Shown here: in pieces, positions 48,943 through 60,091 of the stretch
Layout: each line of letters opens with the position of its first letter
Position numbering within the stretch: the stretch's first letter is position 1
Assembly: GCA_963565915.1 (NCBI GenBank)
Contig: OY751494.1
Location: 3,348,001-3,412,000 of the forward strand
Length of the DNA stretch: 64,000 nucleotides
Direction of reading: 5' to 3'
Source of the DNA: Entoloma clypeatum
Lineage: Eukaryota; Basidiomycota; Agaricomycetes; Agaricales; Entolomataceae
Notes under the pieces: generated by a model
Databases searched by the model: none
Told to the model about the DNA's origin: nothing
Seen by the model: the letters and a program-made list of their open reading frames with translations, nothing else
Translations under genes and position numbers: made by a program

Positions 48943-51900
48943 TTATCGTGGGCGAGACGGGTTCTGCCGATGGAAATCACGGATCAAATCTTGAGTGTTC
49001 TGAACATTAGCTCGAGGTTCCCATGTGTTCTCTTCTGGACCATATCCTTCCCACTGGACGAGGTACTGGATCTTTCCGCGGAACCTTTGAGAGTCTAGGA
49101 TCGTAGACACATGGTACTCTTCTCGTCCTTCAATGATGATCGGATCAGGGGCTGGTTTCTTTTTCTGGATGGCGTACTTCGGAGTTTCATATGGTGACAA
49201 CAGGGTCTCGTTGAACACAGGGTGAATCATCTTTCACGTCTTCGGAAGATCAAGAAGGTATGCGCTAGCTCCTTTCTTCTCTAGGACTTTGAATGGTCCA
49301 TGTCGGAGTGCATCGAGTTTCTTTGAGGGGCGATCGGTCCTGATGTTAGTCCCTTCCAGCCACACCTTGTCTCCGATGTGGTAGTTCCGAGACGGACTTC
49401 GTCGTGTGTCAACTGTCTTCTTCATCTGATCCTGTGCTTGTTTCAGCGCTGCATTGGCTTCTTCTCGTGCCTGTTTGAGTTTTTTCAAGAAGTCATTGGC
49501 AGCCGGTGAGAAGCAAGTTTGTGACGAGCGCCGAAAAATGCGAGAGACTCTGGTCAGAGCTCTACAAACACCTCAAACACCCAACAACACTCTCAACAAT
49601 TAGTTCAAGGGTGGCGGGAACTTAACCACTTATTTCGTAAGTAGTTAGACTCGTTTGTCTGTTGTAGAAAGTCGTCGCGAGGTCGCGCGTCGACAATCAA
49701 GGGTTTTGATCAAATAAAATAATAATATGAGATCGAGTTTCCTCAGGGTTCACTGAGACTCCCTTTGGATGAGACTTAGAAAATCTAACCACTCAATCAA
49801 TCACTGAGAGAGAGAGAGGGATTGGATCTGGCTGGGGGGCCTTTCTAATCTACAGTACATGGCAGGAAACTACAGTTTTTATACATGACAAGAGATGAAA
49901 TATATATATAAGGTTTATCACAAGATATGTCCATAACAAATCGGTTTCCAGGGTATCTGTTATTTGGGCATGGTCCAAATATTCACAGGGGTCCTTTAAA
50001 CACATTTCCGAGGTGTTGAGAGGGCAACCGGCCCTGGCGGAGTGGAGCGACAAGAACGCGTCGTTTCGCGAGCATTCTAGAACGCCGCATCAATATTGAT
50101 GTTGTCGATCAATCAATCAAGTTCCCGGTTGTCATTGATCGGTCTAAGCGTCACGGACCGGGAACCCGTTTCCAGGGTTCAGTCTATTTCTGGTAAGTCA
50201 CACAGATCGGCATCACGGCATCTGTGATCGCGCGTCGTACACTGTGATGCTGGGCATCCTGCTCATTAATATGAGTCCCCCGAGCCCTCAGATTGTCCAT
50301 AGTCAATAGTAGTGATTGGATAGGGTGATAGGTCATAGGATATCATTATTAATGACTGGTCCCCTCAATGGTCTTATCCATTGAGAAATAAAGTGTTTTG
50401 TGTCAAGTTTTGGTTAAGCCCTCAAAGTGACTGTTCCCAAGATCATGACCAAAGGTGGTCCAGTGGTATTTAGACACTCTTAGGTAGCCAGTAGTACCAT
50501 CAGTTCCAATAGAATATGTTTGTGAAGGGGCCAGCATTATATTCTTATATTGACAAAACTGTGGGAAAAGTGAATTTTCACGCACAGCCGCGCAGTGGTC
50601 GTATCACCGGATTGGTATCTTCTAACACGAGCTCTCCCTTCCACGGATGTAAACCGTAGTTGAGGTAGAATGGGGTGTGCTTCATCGCCTGATGTTCTTT
50701 GTCATTGTACTGGAACTCTGTGATTGCGATCCAGCCCAATCATCCTGTAGATGGTTGACAAAGTTTCGTAAGAACGCTTCAGTCTCCTGATGTGATCGCT
50801 CGGCCTGTCCATCAGTCTGTGGGTGGTATGCGGTGGACAGGTTCCTCTTGATCCCTAGCATGCGGCAGAGTATCTCCATGAACTTCGCGGCGAACTGCGG
50901 TCCCCTATCGCTGATGATCTTCTTGGGGATCCCATGAAGCTTCCATATCTGATCCCAATAGACCTTGGCCAATCCTTCAGCTGATAGTTCCACGGTTGTC
51001 GGAATGAGGTGAAGCATCTTTGAATGTCTATCCGTGATGACCAGAATTGCGTTTTTTCCATCAGATTCTGGTATTGGTCCCACAACATCGATTCCTATGT
51101 CTTCCCATGGGTGACTTGGTGCTGCATGGGGGTGTAGCGGAGCATGTCGCTTTTGTTGGTTAATCTTGTTGCGTTGACAAGTGTCGCAACCCTTCACGTA
51201 CTTCTTCACATCATGCAGTATGGTAGGCCACCAGTAGGTGCGAGTGAGGAGTTCATGTGTCCGGTACTGTCCTGGATGTCCAGTCACTGGTGCATCATGT
51301 GACTCGAACATCAATTCTTGTCGTAATTGTGGATCTGGCGGGACATAGACTCGTTCTCCTGCATAGGTGATCCCATTCTCCTGCTGATACCGGTGAGGGT
51401 TCTTTTTTAGGCCCTGCGCTGCTTCTGTCTCCGTGCGGTTCGAGGCCTTGGTGCATGCGATCCGTGGGTTTTCGATCGTTGTGATGTTTCCAATTTTGAT
51501 GGAATCAGATGTCTCACCCCCTTCAAAGAATTGTTCCTCCATGAACATCTCCATTTGTACCACATCTTCTGATTCCAATCGTTTCAAGAATAGTCCCTCC
51601 TTGAGCATTTGATCACTGTCCTGTGGTTCGAGTTCCGCTTCATACCAGGGTAAGCGTGACAGGATGTCCGCTTTCGCATTGGTCTTGCCGGGCACATGCC
51701 GTAATTCGAAGTCATAGTCTTGTAACTTCATTTTCCAGCATCGCTATCGTTGATTCAGGTCCTGAGGATGACGGAAATATTCCAGGTTCTTGTGATCGGT
51801 CAAGATTTCGAAACGTTCCCTGGCTTCGAGCAGATAGTGTCTCCAATCTTTTAATGCTTCCACGACCGCCAGGAGTTCCTTGTCATATATCTCGTAATTC

Positions 51901-53652
51901 TGTTCGGCTGCGGACATGGTCCGCGACAAGAACACGATGGGGTGCCATTTGTTGTCTTGCTTCTGAGAGAGTACTGCTCCAATTGCATAGCCCGATGCAT
52001 CGGTTTCAACCCTGAACTGTCCCTCTGGTTTCGGTAATGCCAAGACTGGTGCCGATGTAATTGCCCGTATGAGACCTTCAAAAGCTTGTTGCTCTGTTGG
52101 TCCCCAAGTAAATGCTGTACCGCCTGTGAGCGTGGTGAGAGGTTTTGCAATGTTTGAGTACCCTTCAATAAAACGTCGATAGAAGTTAGCAAATCCAAGG
52201 AACTTCTGAACTTCCTTTTTTGATGTGGGTGCTCGCCAGTTTTGAATTGTATCCACCTTCTCAGTTTCCATCTCAACATGTCCCTCACCAACCACATATC
52301 CCAATATAGGACATTTCGTTACTTCCCATAAACACTTCTTCTCCTTTAGGAACAAATCATTGTCTGATAGGATCTGTAGAATTTCTTCAGTGTTTCGTGC
52401 GAGTTCTTCCTTGGTTTTACTGATAACCACGATGTCATCCATGTAGATCATGCAGATATGTCGGCGAATCTGGTCCCGGAATAGACTAGCCATCATTCGA
52501 GAGAACATTCCCGGGGAGTTGCAAAGACCGAAAAACATGACCAATGGTTCGAACAATCCTCGACTGGTGAGGAAGGCAGCTTTCCATTCATCACCCTCCT
52601 TAATTCTGGACGTTGTTATAGCCCCACATGATGTCCATTTTATTGAAGTAGACCACATCTTTCAGTACGTCCAAGAGATCGGATATTCGTGGGAGTGGGA
52701 ACTTGTCTTTGACTGTGAATTTATTGACCATGCGGTAATCTTGTACCAATCGTTTGGAGCCATCCTTCTTGTTGATGAAGAAGCAAGGGGAGGCATAAGG
52801 GGATTTGGACGGGCGGATCTTTCCTGTTGCTAGACCCTCGTCAATGAATGCGTCCAATTCCTCTTGTTCCTTTTGCGTCATAGGATATGTATTTCCCCCT
52901 AGTTCCTTTGGTGCGTCCGGTGTAAGTTCGATACCATGGTCCCATTCCCTCTCCTTTGGGATCTTATCAAAGTTCTCTTTCTCGAAGAGATGAGCAAATT
53001 GTTCAACATATGAGGGTCATTTGGTTGTGGGAGGTGGTGTGGGAGTGACAGCTTCCAAAATAGGGTCTCCAGGCTTCCATTTCTGATCTGACTTTTTGGG
53101 TGCATCTTTGTCGCGCACCTCAACCATGCGAACCCGGTGTTTGCGACCATTAAGGTTAATCCTGAAATCCGAGTGTTTGGTTTGACATGTTGTTGGGCAC
53201 CGGTTAAATGTTACCGCGCCGGTTGTCCAATTGATTGTGGGGTTGTGGTGTACCAACCAGTCATGTCCCAAGAGCATGTCCGTTCTCCCAATGTCCAGTA
53301 CCATTGCTTCCATGGTTTCCTGATGTGCTCCCAAATCCAGTTTGACTTCGGCAAGTTGGCTCACTTTCTGTTGTCGATTTGGTGATCCATCTGCATTTAG
53401 AATTGCTATGGGTGGTATTCCTCACGTGGGGAGGTTCTGTTCGCATACTATTCTGGGATGGATGCATGTGCGTTCACATCCGCTGTCAACCTCTAGTTGG
53501 ATGTCCTTTGGTCCTCGTCGTGTTTTGAGCTGAGCTAACAGCCTGATTTCTCGTCTTTTCAGAGGTTTATCTCCCTTCACAATCTTAGTCGACGCAGCGG
53601 CTCGCTTGGCAGGGGTGACATAGGTTCTATTGTCTGCAGTCATACAAGGCAA
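48943..53652 (-). pseudogene. Gypsy-1 pol (protease, RT, RNase H, integrase, chromodomain), disrupted
   Basis: Protease: VDSGCERTCIHP (DSG intact) and MLLGHDWLVHHNP. RT: SPYASPCFFINKKDGSKRLV, then WGYNNV and YMDDIV (intact). RNase H: VETDASGYAIGAVLSQ. Integrase: zinc-binding HDAPVTGHPGQ...CDTCQRNK, then IGIDVVGP, ISDRGPQF and AYHPQTDGQAERSHQETE. Chromodomain: EYHVSTILDSQRFRGKIQYL then VQWEGYGPEENTWEP. In-frame stops: TGA at 53422-53424 and 53017-53019, TAG at 51744-51746, TGA at 49234-49236. Frameshifts: an extra C near 52610 and an indel near 50745. A 1.08-kb insertion separates integrase from chromodomain. The enzyme cannot be made as one protein. Confidence 0.9.
49507..50582. mobile_element. 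1.08-kb insertion inside gypsy-1 pol
   Basis: Between the integrase tail (HPWKGELVLEDTNP on the minus strand) and ANDFLKKLKQAREEANAALK lies about 1.08 kb with no coding sequence. CAGCCG occurs on both sides (49501-49506 and 50583-50588) and could be a 6-bp target duplication; the inner ends (GTGAGAAG and, reversed, TGCGTGAAAA) share only GTGA-AA. It contains a TATATATATAAGG word near 49905 and an AATAAAG word near 50390. A solo LTR beginning TGTGACGAGCG at 49520 is the other possibility. Boundaries are provisional. Confidence 0.45.
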
Positions 53653-53693
53653 GCAAGTCCGTTTAATAGATAAGGGTTGCGACTTAGCGTCGT

Positions 53694-54896
53694 TTAATCG
53701 GACCCTTCGGGAAAATCCTTCTCATCGGCTTCTAAGATTGTGGTTTCATCATTCTCGGCATCTTCTTCGGACACCTTCCTAACCCTTCCGGAGTTCTTCT
53801 TCGGCTTGCGGCAGTTGCGCGCGATATGGCCTTCTTGGTCACAGTTGAAACATTTGCAACCATCTTTCTTCTTTGGAGCGCTACAGTCTTTAGCCAGATG
53901 ACCGAAGCGTTGACAGTTGTAGCAACGGGCTACTCCTGCTTTGTCGATTTCCATGGCTTTGCCCTGACCACCATAAGTGGTACCCAATCCGGTGCGCATG
54001 TCGCCGCCACCTTGGATGACCAGTGCGTGTCCTTCCATCTGTCGTCCCTTGTTTCGGATCTCCTTTGCGTAATCGGTGTACATCTTGCCATCGCTAGCCA
54101 CTTGTTCAGAGATTCTGCGGTTGACGTTCTTCTCTAGGATGTATTTCCCAGTTTCTTCGCCAAGGTTTGACAGTTTCAAGAGTTCTTCGAATTCATCCAA
54201 GAATTCATCAACGGTACATTTCTCTTGTTTCAGGACTTTGAGTCTTGCTTTGGCAGCGACCGACTTGTTGGCGATGGAGAATCGTGTGGCGATATCATCG
54301 GAAAAACCTAGCCAGGTGATGTTCTCGTTGTCAACAGCAAGAGTGTCTAACTTGTTACTGGCCCAATGTCTGCCGGACCCTTCCATCATGCGGGATAGTA
54401 CCGCAAGAATCTTCTGATCGTCTGTGAGGCTCTTTTGGAACCTGATGTATAGTTTGGTGGCTTTCCACCACTCGTCAAAGGTGTATCTGTCCTTGAACAT
54501 TCCAGGATCCTTGATGATCTTGGATGTATCCATTGTTTGTACAGCCGGAGCTTCTGCCATGTCTAGAGTCTGCGGAGGAGAAGAGGGGTCGGGTTGTTGG
54601 GATGAAGATGGGGTTTGGGATACAGGTAAGGATTGAAAATGAGTCCCTGTTCTAGGCGTCTGTTCGATATCTGACTGCGCGGAGTCAAAAGTAAATTCGT
54701 CAGGGGACTCGTCGGCGGAATCAGTGGCAAAACGTTCAGAGTATTTCCTCTGTAAATCTCTAAGGAATCTCTGTTCCTGCACGTCTGTTGGTCGTGAGAA
54801 GGGGTCAAGTCTCTCGTTTCGTGCCCAGCGGTTGTACTCGGTCTGTTGTTCTTCGGTGGTGAAGTGGGCGTAGATCTGCTGCTTCGAGTAAGACAT
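53694..54896 (-). CDS. Gypsy-1 Gag with two zinc knuckles
   Basis: An intact 400-codon frame starting MSYSKQQIYAHFTTEEQQTE. The capsid-like part includes YTFDEWWKATKLYIRFQKSL and FLDEFEELLKLSNLGEETGK. Two CCHC zinc knuckles follow: CYNCQRFGHLAKDC and CFNCDQEGHIARNC, binding RNA during packaging. The end (DEKDFPEGSD) lies 41 bp before the first Met of the protease frame. Confidence 0.92.
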   Translation of the reverse strand: MSYSKQQIYAHFTTEEQQTEYNRWARNERLDPFSRPTDVQEQRFLRDLQRKYSERFATDSADESPDEFTFDSAQSDIEQTPRTGTHFQSLPVSQTPSSSQQPDPSSPPQTLDMAEAPAVQTMDTSKIIKDPGMFKDRYTFDEWWKATKLYIRFQKSLTDDQKILAVLSRMMEGSGRHWASNKLDTLAVDNENITWLGFSDDIATRFSIANKSVAAKARLKVLKQEKCTVDEFLDEFEELLKLSNLGEETGKYILEKNVNRRISEQVASDGKMYTDYAKEIRNKGRQMEGHALVIQGGGDMRTGLGTTYGGQGKAMEIDKAGVARCYNCQRFGHLAKDCSAPKKKDGCKCFNCDQEGHIARNCRKPKKNSGRVRKVSEEDAENDETTILEADEKDFPEGSD

Positions 54897-54899
54897 GAT

Positions 54900-55291
54900 G
54901 ATGTGGCTCTGGGACGTCTCGATGTGAGCGTCCTAATCAATCTTCTGATAACAGTTGTCTGGACACCGATAAACTCTCTGATCTCCGTGATCCGACCTGT
55001 CTGAGGTCCTTCTTGAACGCGAAAGCTTTCGAGTTCGTTCTGTCGGGCGTTGTAACGCGCGATCTGGTGTTGCCGAGCAAGATGGATGCTCTCTGCTACC
55101 TCGCCATGGGGGCGATGCTCGTCGTTGTCTAGTTCTTCGTCAAGCACCTGCTGTAGGATGCGACGGATCTCCGATTTGATGTACTGCTGGATGAGTGTAA
55201 AATTGATACTGTCTCGAGGACTTAGCTCCTCCTGTCAGGCTTCTGGCATGCTGAATGGGTTACTGGTGAAGTCTTCAACGAAGCACGACAT
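54900..55291 (-). pseudogene. Leader ORF upstream of gypsy-1 gag
   Basis: From MSCFVEDFTSNPFSMPEA the frame continues through one TGA (55235-55237) into QEELSPRDSINFTLIQQYIK and ARQHQIARYNARQNELESFR, ending near the gag start. The coding look on both sides of the stop suggests a former leader protein or a gag N-terminal extension; CGA-to-TGA would explain the stop. The open frame beyond 54900 is overlapped by gag and not counted. Confidence 0.4.
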
Positions 55292-55351
55292 CTTGACTCG
55301 GCTGGTAGTTGCTCTCTTTGCTCTGGGCGAACCTAACGAGATTTAGCAACT

Positions 55352-55753
55352 TGTTATGCTTAACAAACCGTTCCAAGGTTCGGGCAGAGTATGCAGGAAA
55401 GTGGAAAGGTGAAGAGCAAAGTGATTGCTAAATCTAAGGAATCTACTATAGTACAAGAGGTTTATATAGGTACTGACTATAGGCGGTAGCGGATGAGTCA
55501 GTACTGCAGAAGGCAGTGCGCATGAGTAAGGCGACTGCGGAAGGCTATGTACAGTGAGTAAGCTGACTGCAGAAAGTGAGTCAGCGCGGGAGCAAAGTAT
55601 ACTAAAGGGGATGACGAAGTAATGTAATGAGTCAGACTGGGAATCGAAGGTTGCGAAAGTAGACATTAGACATAGTAAGTTCGTAAGAGGGTGCCGAGTC
55701 GGGCCGATAAGTAAAAGATATGACATGGTCCTCATACCGTAGAGTCCGTAACA
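55352..55753 (-). repeat. 5' LTR of gypsy-1
   Basis: 402 bp, same ends as the 3' LTR. GAAAT follows at 55754. On the minus strand the internal sequence begins AGTTGCTAAATCTCGTTAGG, where a primer-binding site is expected; it does not start with the usual TGG. Confidence 0.93.
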
Positions 55754-58029
55754 GAAATATTCCAGGTGACTGCCAAGACAATCCATCAAGTGTGCCTGTT
55801 TCAAATGAGGCATTATCACCAAGTAGAAGATCTGGATTGTTGATAATAGTCTGGATGTGATCAAGTACTTTCTGATGAAATGGACCAAGATCCAGCATAT
55901 TGGTTTTTCCATCTGGTGCGCGGACAACACACATATATGGAGCTGAGATTGATTGAGCATACAGAGCAAGAACTGCAAGTTCTGTAAGAGTTGGTATGTC
56001 GTGAAGAGCATTCCATAGATTCTTTTCCATATGGCTTGGTTTTCCAGTTTCTTTTTTTTAATTGCAAAGTCAAGATAATTGCGAAAGTCCTGCAAATGCT
56101 TCAAAAGAACACCTGCAGCATCACAATGAGATCCAAATCAAGTGTTGGATGTATCAGGAAAAGTGAATTGAGAACCAATATGTGCTGTCCACCAAAAGCG
56201 AAAGGTATTGTGATGACCCTTCTTATCATCTTTGTGGTTGAATACAGCTCCAGCTAGTTGTGTTGCTTTTATTCCACCACCTGCAGTCATTTCAAAAGCA
56301 TGTTCTTGTGCTGGTGTAACAATGTTCTGAGTAGGAGAAATTTCAGCCAGAACTGCTGCATTGTCTCAATTTGCAAGTAAAACTGGCCCTAGAATATTGT
56401 TTGACTTCCACCAGGAAGCCATCATTGTATAGCCTCCACGAACACTGTTGAGATCCTTGTGGCAGCCACATCCAACCCAGATAAACAATGAGAGATTTTT
56501 TTTTCCTTCATCAGACATCATCATATAGGCATCTTTTCCCAATTTGATCACCAGTTTTTCACTCATCTGAGCCAACTGTTCCTTTTGCTCATGTTCAGAT
56601 AGCTGATTCCATTTTGTCTTTCCACCAAGCTTTTTAATCATCTCTTCTTGTGCATCAAGAAATATCGGAAGCAAATCTTTTGTGCTTGCATCAAGCATTT
56701 TATCCTCTCCAAGTAGTTGAAGTATAGCCTCTTTCTTCAAATTCTCCAAAGCAGCAGCATCTTTTTTCTCTTTGGCACAGTGATCAGTAATCATTCCAAC
56801 CAGCTTTGCCAAAATATCAACAGTGCGGAGCAACTGGCCATATCGCTTGCCAAAAGGAGAGCGGTTGAAAAGATCAACAATAGCATCTAATATACTTTTC
56901 CAGTCTTTTATAGATTGCTTGCTAGAACCATCCAAAGAGGGTGTGACGCCAAGTAAACGGGTAACCTGTTTTTTTTGTGGTGATGAAGATCCATAGTTCT
57001 CTGCTTTGAAATGCATATGATGGGAATTGTAGTTGATATTATGGTGACCTGTGCCATCAGCACTGAATGTTATGCCTTGAAAATGATTTTAGTTTCATTT
57101 ATAAAGGAATAGCAATATTATATACCTTCAGCTTCCTGTATCTCATAGCCTAGTTGAATCTGAGAAGCAATATATCCTTCTACTAGTATCCGAGAAACTG
57201 TTCGTCTGCTAACATTGCCATATGTTGTAATTCCAGCTGCTTTCAAGACAGCAGCAATGACATTTCCAATATATGCTTTGAAACAGCCAGCTCGAACAAG
57301 AAGGCGAATGAGATTTTGAGTTTCCTCAGTATAGATCCTCTTTTCCTTGAGAGAATGCACAGATCGCTCCTTTAATGCTGCTTCACGTGCTTTTGCAACA
57401 GCCTGTTGCCGATGAACTGTAGCTAGATCATGAGACTTTTGGAGACGGCGTGATTGAGAGCGTGCTTTTTGAAGCTCTTTCTGAATAATGAGAACATGCT
57501 GACATGAAGAATATAACTCTGCCTGAGAGCGCTCAAGACAGTGAGATAATTCACTACGCAGATTTTCATTCTCTTTTTCAAGCTTGAAAAGAGACTCAAC
57601 AGCACGGCCAGCATTAGAAACAATTGTCTTCTCTTGTCGAGAGTGATCCCTATTAGCGCACTGCAAAAGATCCATCTGTTCCTTTAGTATGTCCTTGTGT
57701 GCAAGTGCACGCTGTCGTCCACGCTGCTCAACATGGTACTTCTTGTATAACTCTGCAGATCGAGACTTTTCCTGAGCCAGAGTAGCTGAAATTCAGCTCA
57801 ATTTTGTCTCAGATCTCTCAAGTGCCCCAGAAAGATACAAAACAGAAGCCTTTTCCAGTCCAAGTGCAGTTTCAAGCTCCTCAAGCCTAGCATGTGCAGC
57901 AGAAAGCTCCTGTTTAGTACTGTCCAGCTCTCGTTGTGTAGATGTCATAGTTGCCTTTACAGAACTCTGAATGCTGGCCTTTGCAGCACGCTCTTGCTGT
58001 GCTAGTTGTGTAGCCTTTCTTCTTCCCAT

Positions 58030-58939
58030 GATGCTTGGATAGATAAGGATCAGATAAGAATCTGTGAGGTTTGCCTACAAAAACATGATTCAGAGCAGAA
58101 AAATATCGGATTGACCTACAATATGTCTTCAGATGTATTTATTGTTGCTTGAGACAATGTAGGAGGCCCTCAGAGCAAGTGTGGAGAAAAAGAGGCCTGT
58201 GAGAGTCATGTTTTCCGTGCAGCACCAATGTCTCGCGGCAAGTTCCCACGGCCTGCCACCCATATGATGGAGCAAAATCTCGCGAGCTGAATATCTTTTC
58301 ACATGCTCAACGGATTGACAAGGTGTTGGTGGCGAAAATGCACCATTTTGTAGGCCCGTTCGATTGGTTGGACCCGATTTTTTATTTTCTGAAGCTATCA
58401 TGGTGAAATATACATTTTTATGAGTAAAAATGCGCCATTAGCAGTGTTTCTTCCACTGAAATAAAAAATGCGTCCAATCAGTTGAAAGAGCTCAGGAAAT
58501 AGTACAATTTCCTCCTTTACACCTTGTCAATTCATTGAGTCTGTGTAAAGTTATTCACCAGCCAAGTTTCCCTCTTATTTTTGGGCTATTTTGGCTGAGG
58601 GTTTCCCAGTTTGACTACTTCCAGGGTATGTATTGATTAACTGGTAGTACTAGCATACAGACAAACTATTTCTATCACTATTCCAAGCATTACATCCAGC
58701 AAGATCTCGCTTTGTGGAACCCAAAACGGCTGGGTCAGTCAGTGTGATGGCTGTGTTGTGTGTGACAGCTTGTGACTGGGGTTACCCATACCGGCAGTTG
58801 CCCACCCCCAATACCATTGTTTGTTTCTGTTAGGATTCCAAGCCCAACCAATGCACCTGGACCCAATCTCATTTTTTTCAGATACTGCAGAGCGCAATCA
58901 CTGCCTGGCGCTGCAGACAATGGGTAAAAACCCAACCCC
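58030..58939. other. Region between transposon genes, no confident gene
   Basis: The part next to 58,030 is probably the 5' flank of the transposase-like gene. A 90-codon minus-strand frame (58129-58401, ending in YIVSSNNKY) is open but unrecognised. The remainder is AT-rich with repeated words such as CACCTTGTCAAT and no clear terminal repeats. Confidence 0.4.
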
Positions 58940-60091
58940 AAGCAGCTTCACGAGCTATTTCGCACAATCAAACAAGACGACCCTCTCCTGGAGCTCATTC
59001 ACACTGCACATACGTCAACAGCTTGAGCCGCACTCAACCAAGCAATCATCGACAAGATCAAGGCTATCCTCCCTGATCGCAATCCACCTACTGATCCCTA
59101 TTCCGACCTTTCGAGTTGGTACACCTCCTCACCCAAGTATGAGTGCGATCACCCCATCCTTGGCTACTTCAGATATATGCACGATGTTGAAGTTAGAAAG
59201 CACCACAGAAGGCGCCATCGGTTGTTGAATACAATTGGGCTCAACTGGTCCGCAGAAGACAAAACTCAATTTCTCAAATCTATCCCCCGCTGCATAGCTC
59301 CGAGGCGATCCACCCCTTGTCCACCTCAAGGTTTTTGGGTGATCGAATCCGACAAAATTGACAAGAAATGGCGCAACTATCTTGAAAATGGGAAGCTTCC
59401 TGATGAACGACTCGGGTGGAGCCCCATCTACCCACTTCAGCTAGGTGACATCAAACCTGAGCTTGACATTGGTCCTGACAAAAGTGCTGCAATTTACGAT
59501 CCAGATGGGAATTTCATCATGATGGTTATCCGTGACTTTGTGAAGCATCCCCAGCTCATGCTCACAATGGATGGAATTGTTCGGCGCAATGTCAAGAATC
59601 GCCGCAACATTTGTGTAGGTATCTGCTGTCTATCATCATTGCACAGTATTCACCATTTAAAACAGAAAGAAGATCCAGGCAAGATTGTTATCCTCGGTTA
59701 CTCTGCTGGAGCTCGAAGCACTCCATTGTTCCACTGGGCGAGAAACTTGCTCCGCAAGGACAATGGTATAGATTGCGAAGTTTCCCATGTGATGGCTCTT
59801 ATGTGGACACTTTTCAAGAAAAAACTCCCTGATGACATCATCGCAAACATTACTAATTGGATCGAAGACACTGGAATTTCCCATATGACTGCCGAAACCT
59901 TGAAGCAAACGACATCCTCTATTGACAAAATTGAACTTCCCATCGGGGATTTTATGTTTGAACTTCAAAATGCTCAGGCTGCCCCTCCAGCTGCGGTCGC
60001 TGCAGCCAATTGTGCCTTTCTGCATCGATGTGCCCAAATAAGTTGTTGCTCAATTAATTATCATGCAGAGCCATTCATACTGAAACTGTAA
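58940..60091 (+). pseudogene. Unclassified repeat-family protein with nonsense codon
   Basis: An open frame begins at about 58940 (QLHELFRTIKQDDPLLELIH), is stopped by TGA at 59024-59026 and continues in the same frame as ALNQAIIDKIKAILPDRNPP and DHPILGYFRYMHDVEVRKHH. It then has SAEDKTQFLKSIPRCIAPRR, LGDIKPELDIGPDKSAAIYD and FKKKLPDDIIANITNWIEDT. An intron may lie near 59615-59665. The sequence looks like a genuine protein family and sits in a transposon cluster, but no enzyme motif is recognised. The TGA could be a mutated CGA, or the 5' exon may be read differently. Confidence 0.5.

Larger units (their letters stand above)
48001..55753 (-). mobile_element. Gypsy-1: full-length chromodomain Ty3/gypsy retrotransposon
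   Basis: Two 402-bp LTRs (TGTTATGCTT...GTCCGTAACA) bound the element, with GAAAT on both outer sides (47996-48000 and 55754-55758). It reads on the minus strand: 5' LTR at right, leader ORF, gag, pol, a small extra ORF, polypurine tract (GAGAGGGGAACA, next to 48402) and 3' LTR at left. Domain order protease-RT-RNase H-integrase-chromodomain defines a chromovirus. Pol is broken by stops and frameshifts, so this copy is dead, but structure is complete. A 1.08-kb insertion lies within pol. Confidence 0.92.
47235..58029 (-). pseudogene. Transposase-like gene split by a gypsy retrotransposon
   Basis: The frame starts MGRRKATQLAQQERAAKASI (58029), a long coiled coil, and runs to 55754; it resumes at 48000 (AIQNLKSQFIYLWPLLVQFF) and ends at 47235 with an acidic tail. 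One intron lies near 57075-57125. Motifs: FSADGTGHHNINYNSHH, FIWVGCGCHKDLNSVRGGYT, LAGAVFNHKDDKKGHHNTFR and FPDTSNTRFGSHCDAAG. The D...CxCHKD pattern resembles DDE transposases with a C/H pair, but I cannot name the superfamily. Damage: TGA at 57793, TGA near 56370 (LLAN*DNAAVLAEI), a frameshift near 56030, and the 7.75-kb insertion. Excising the insertion plus one GAAAT restores the frame (GIFQAIQNLK). AT-rich DNA follows the stop. Confidence 0.7.

Noticed and set aside
49800..49822. GA-rich run as a CRISPR or satellite array
   Set aside because: It is a simple dinucleotide run of about 16 bp within an insertion; no spaced repeats were seen anywhere in the window.
54563..54899. Minus-strand frame overlapping the gag start as coding
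   Set aside because: The intact gag frame occupies this stretch and the alternative translation is low-complexity Ser/Thr/Pro.
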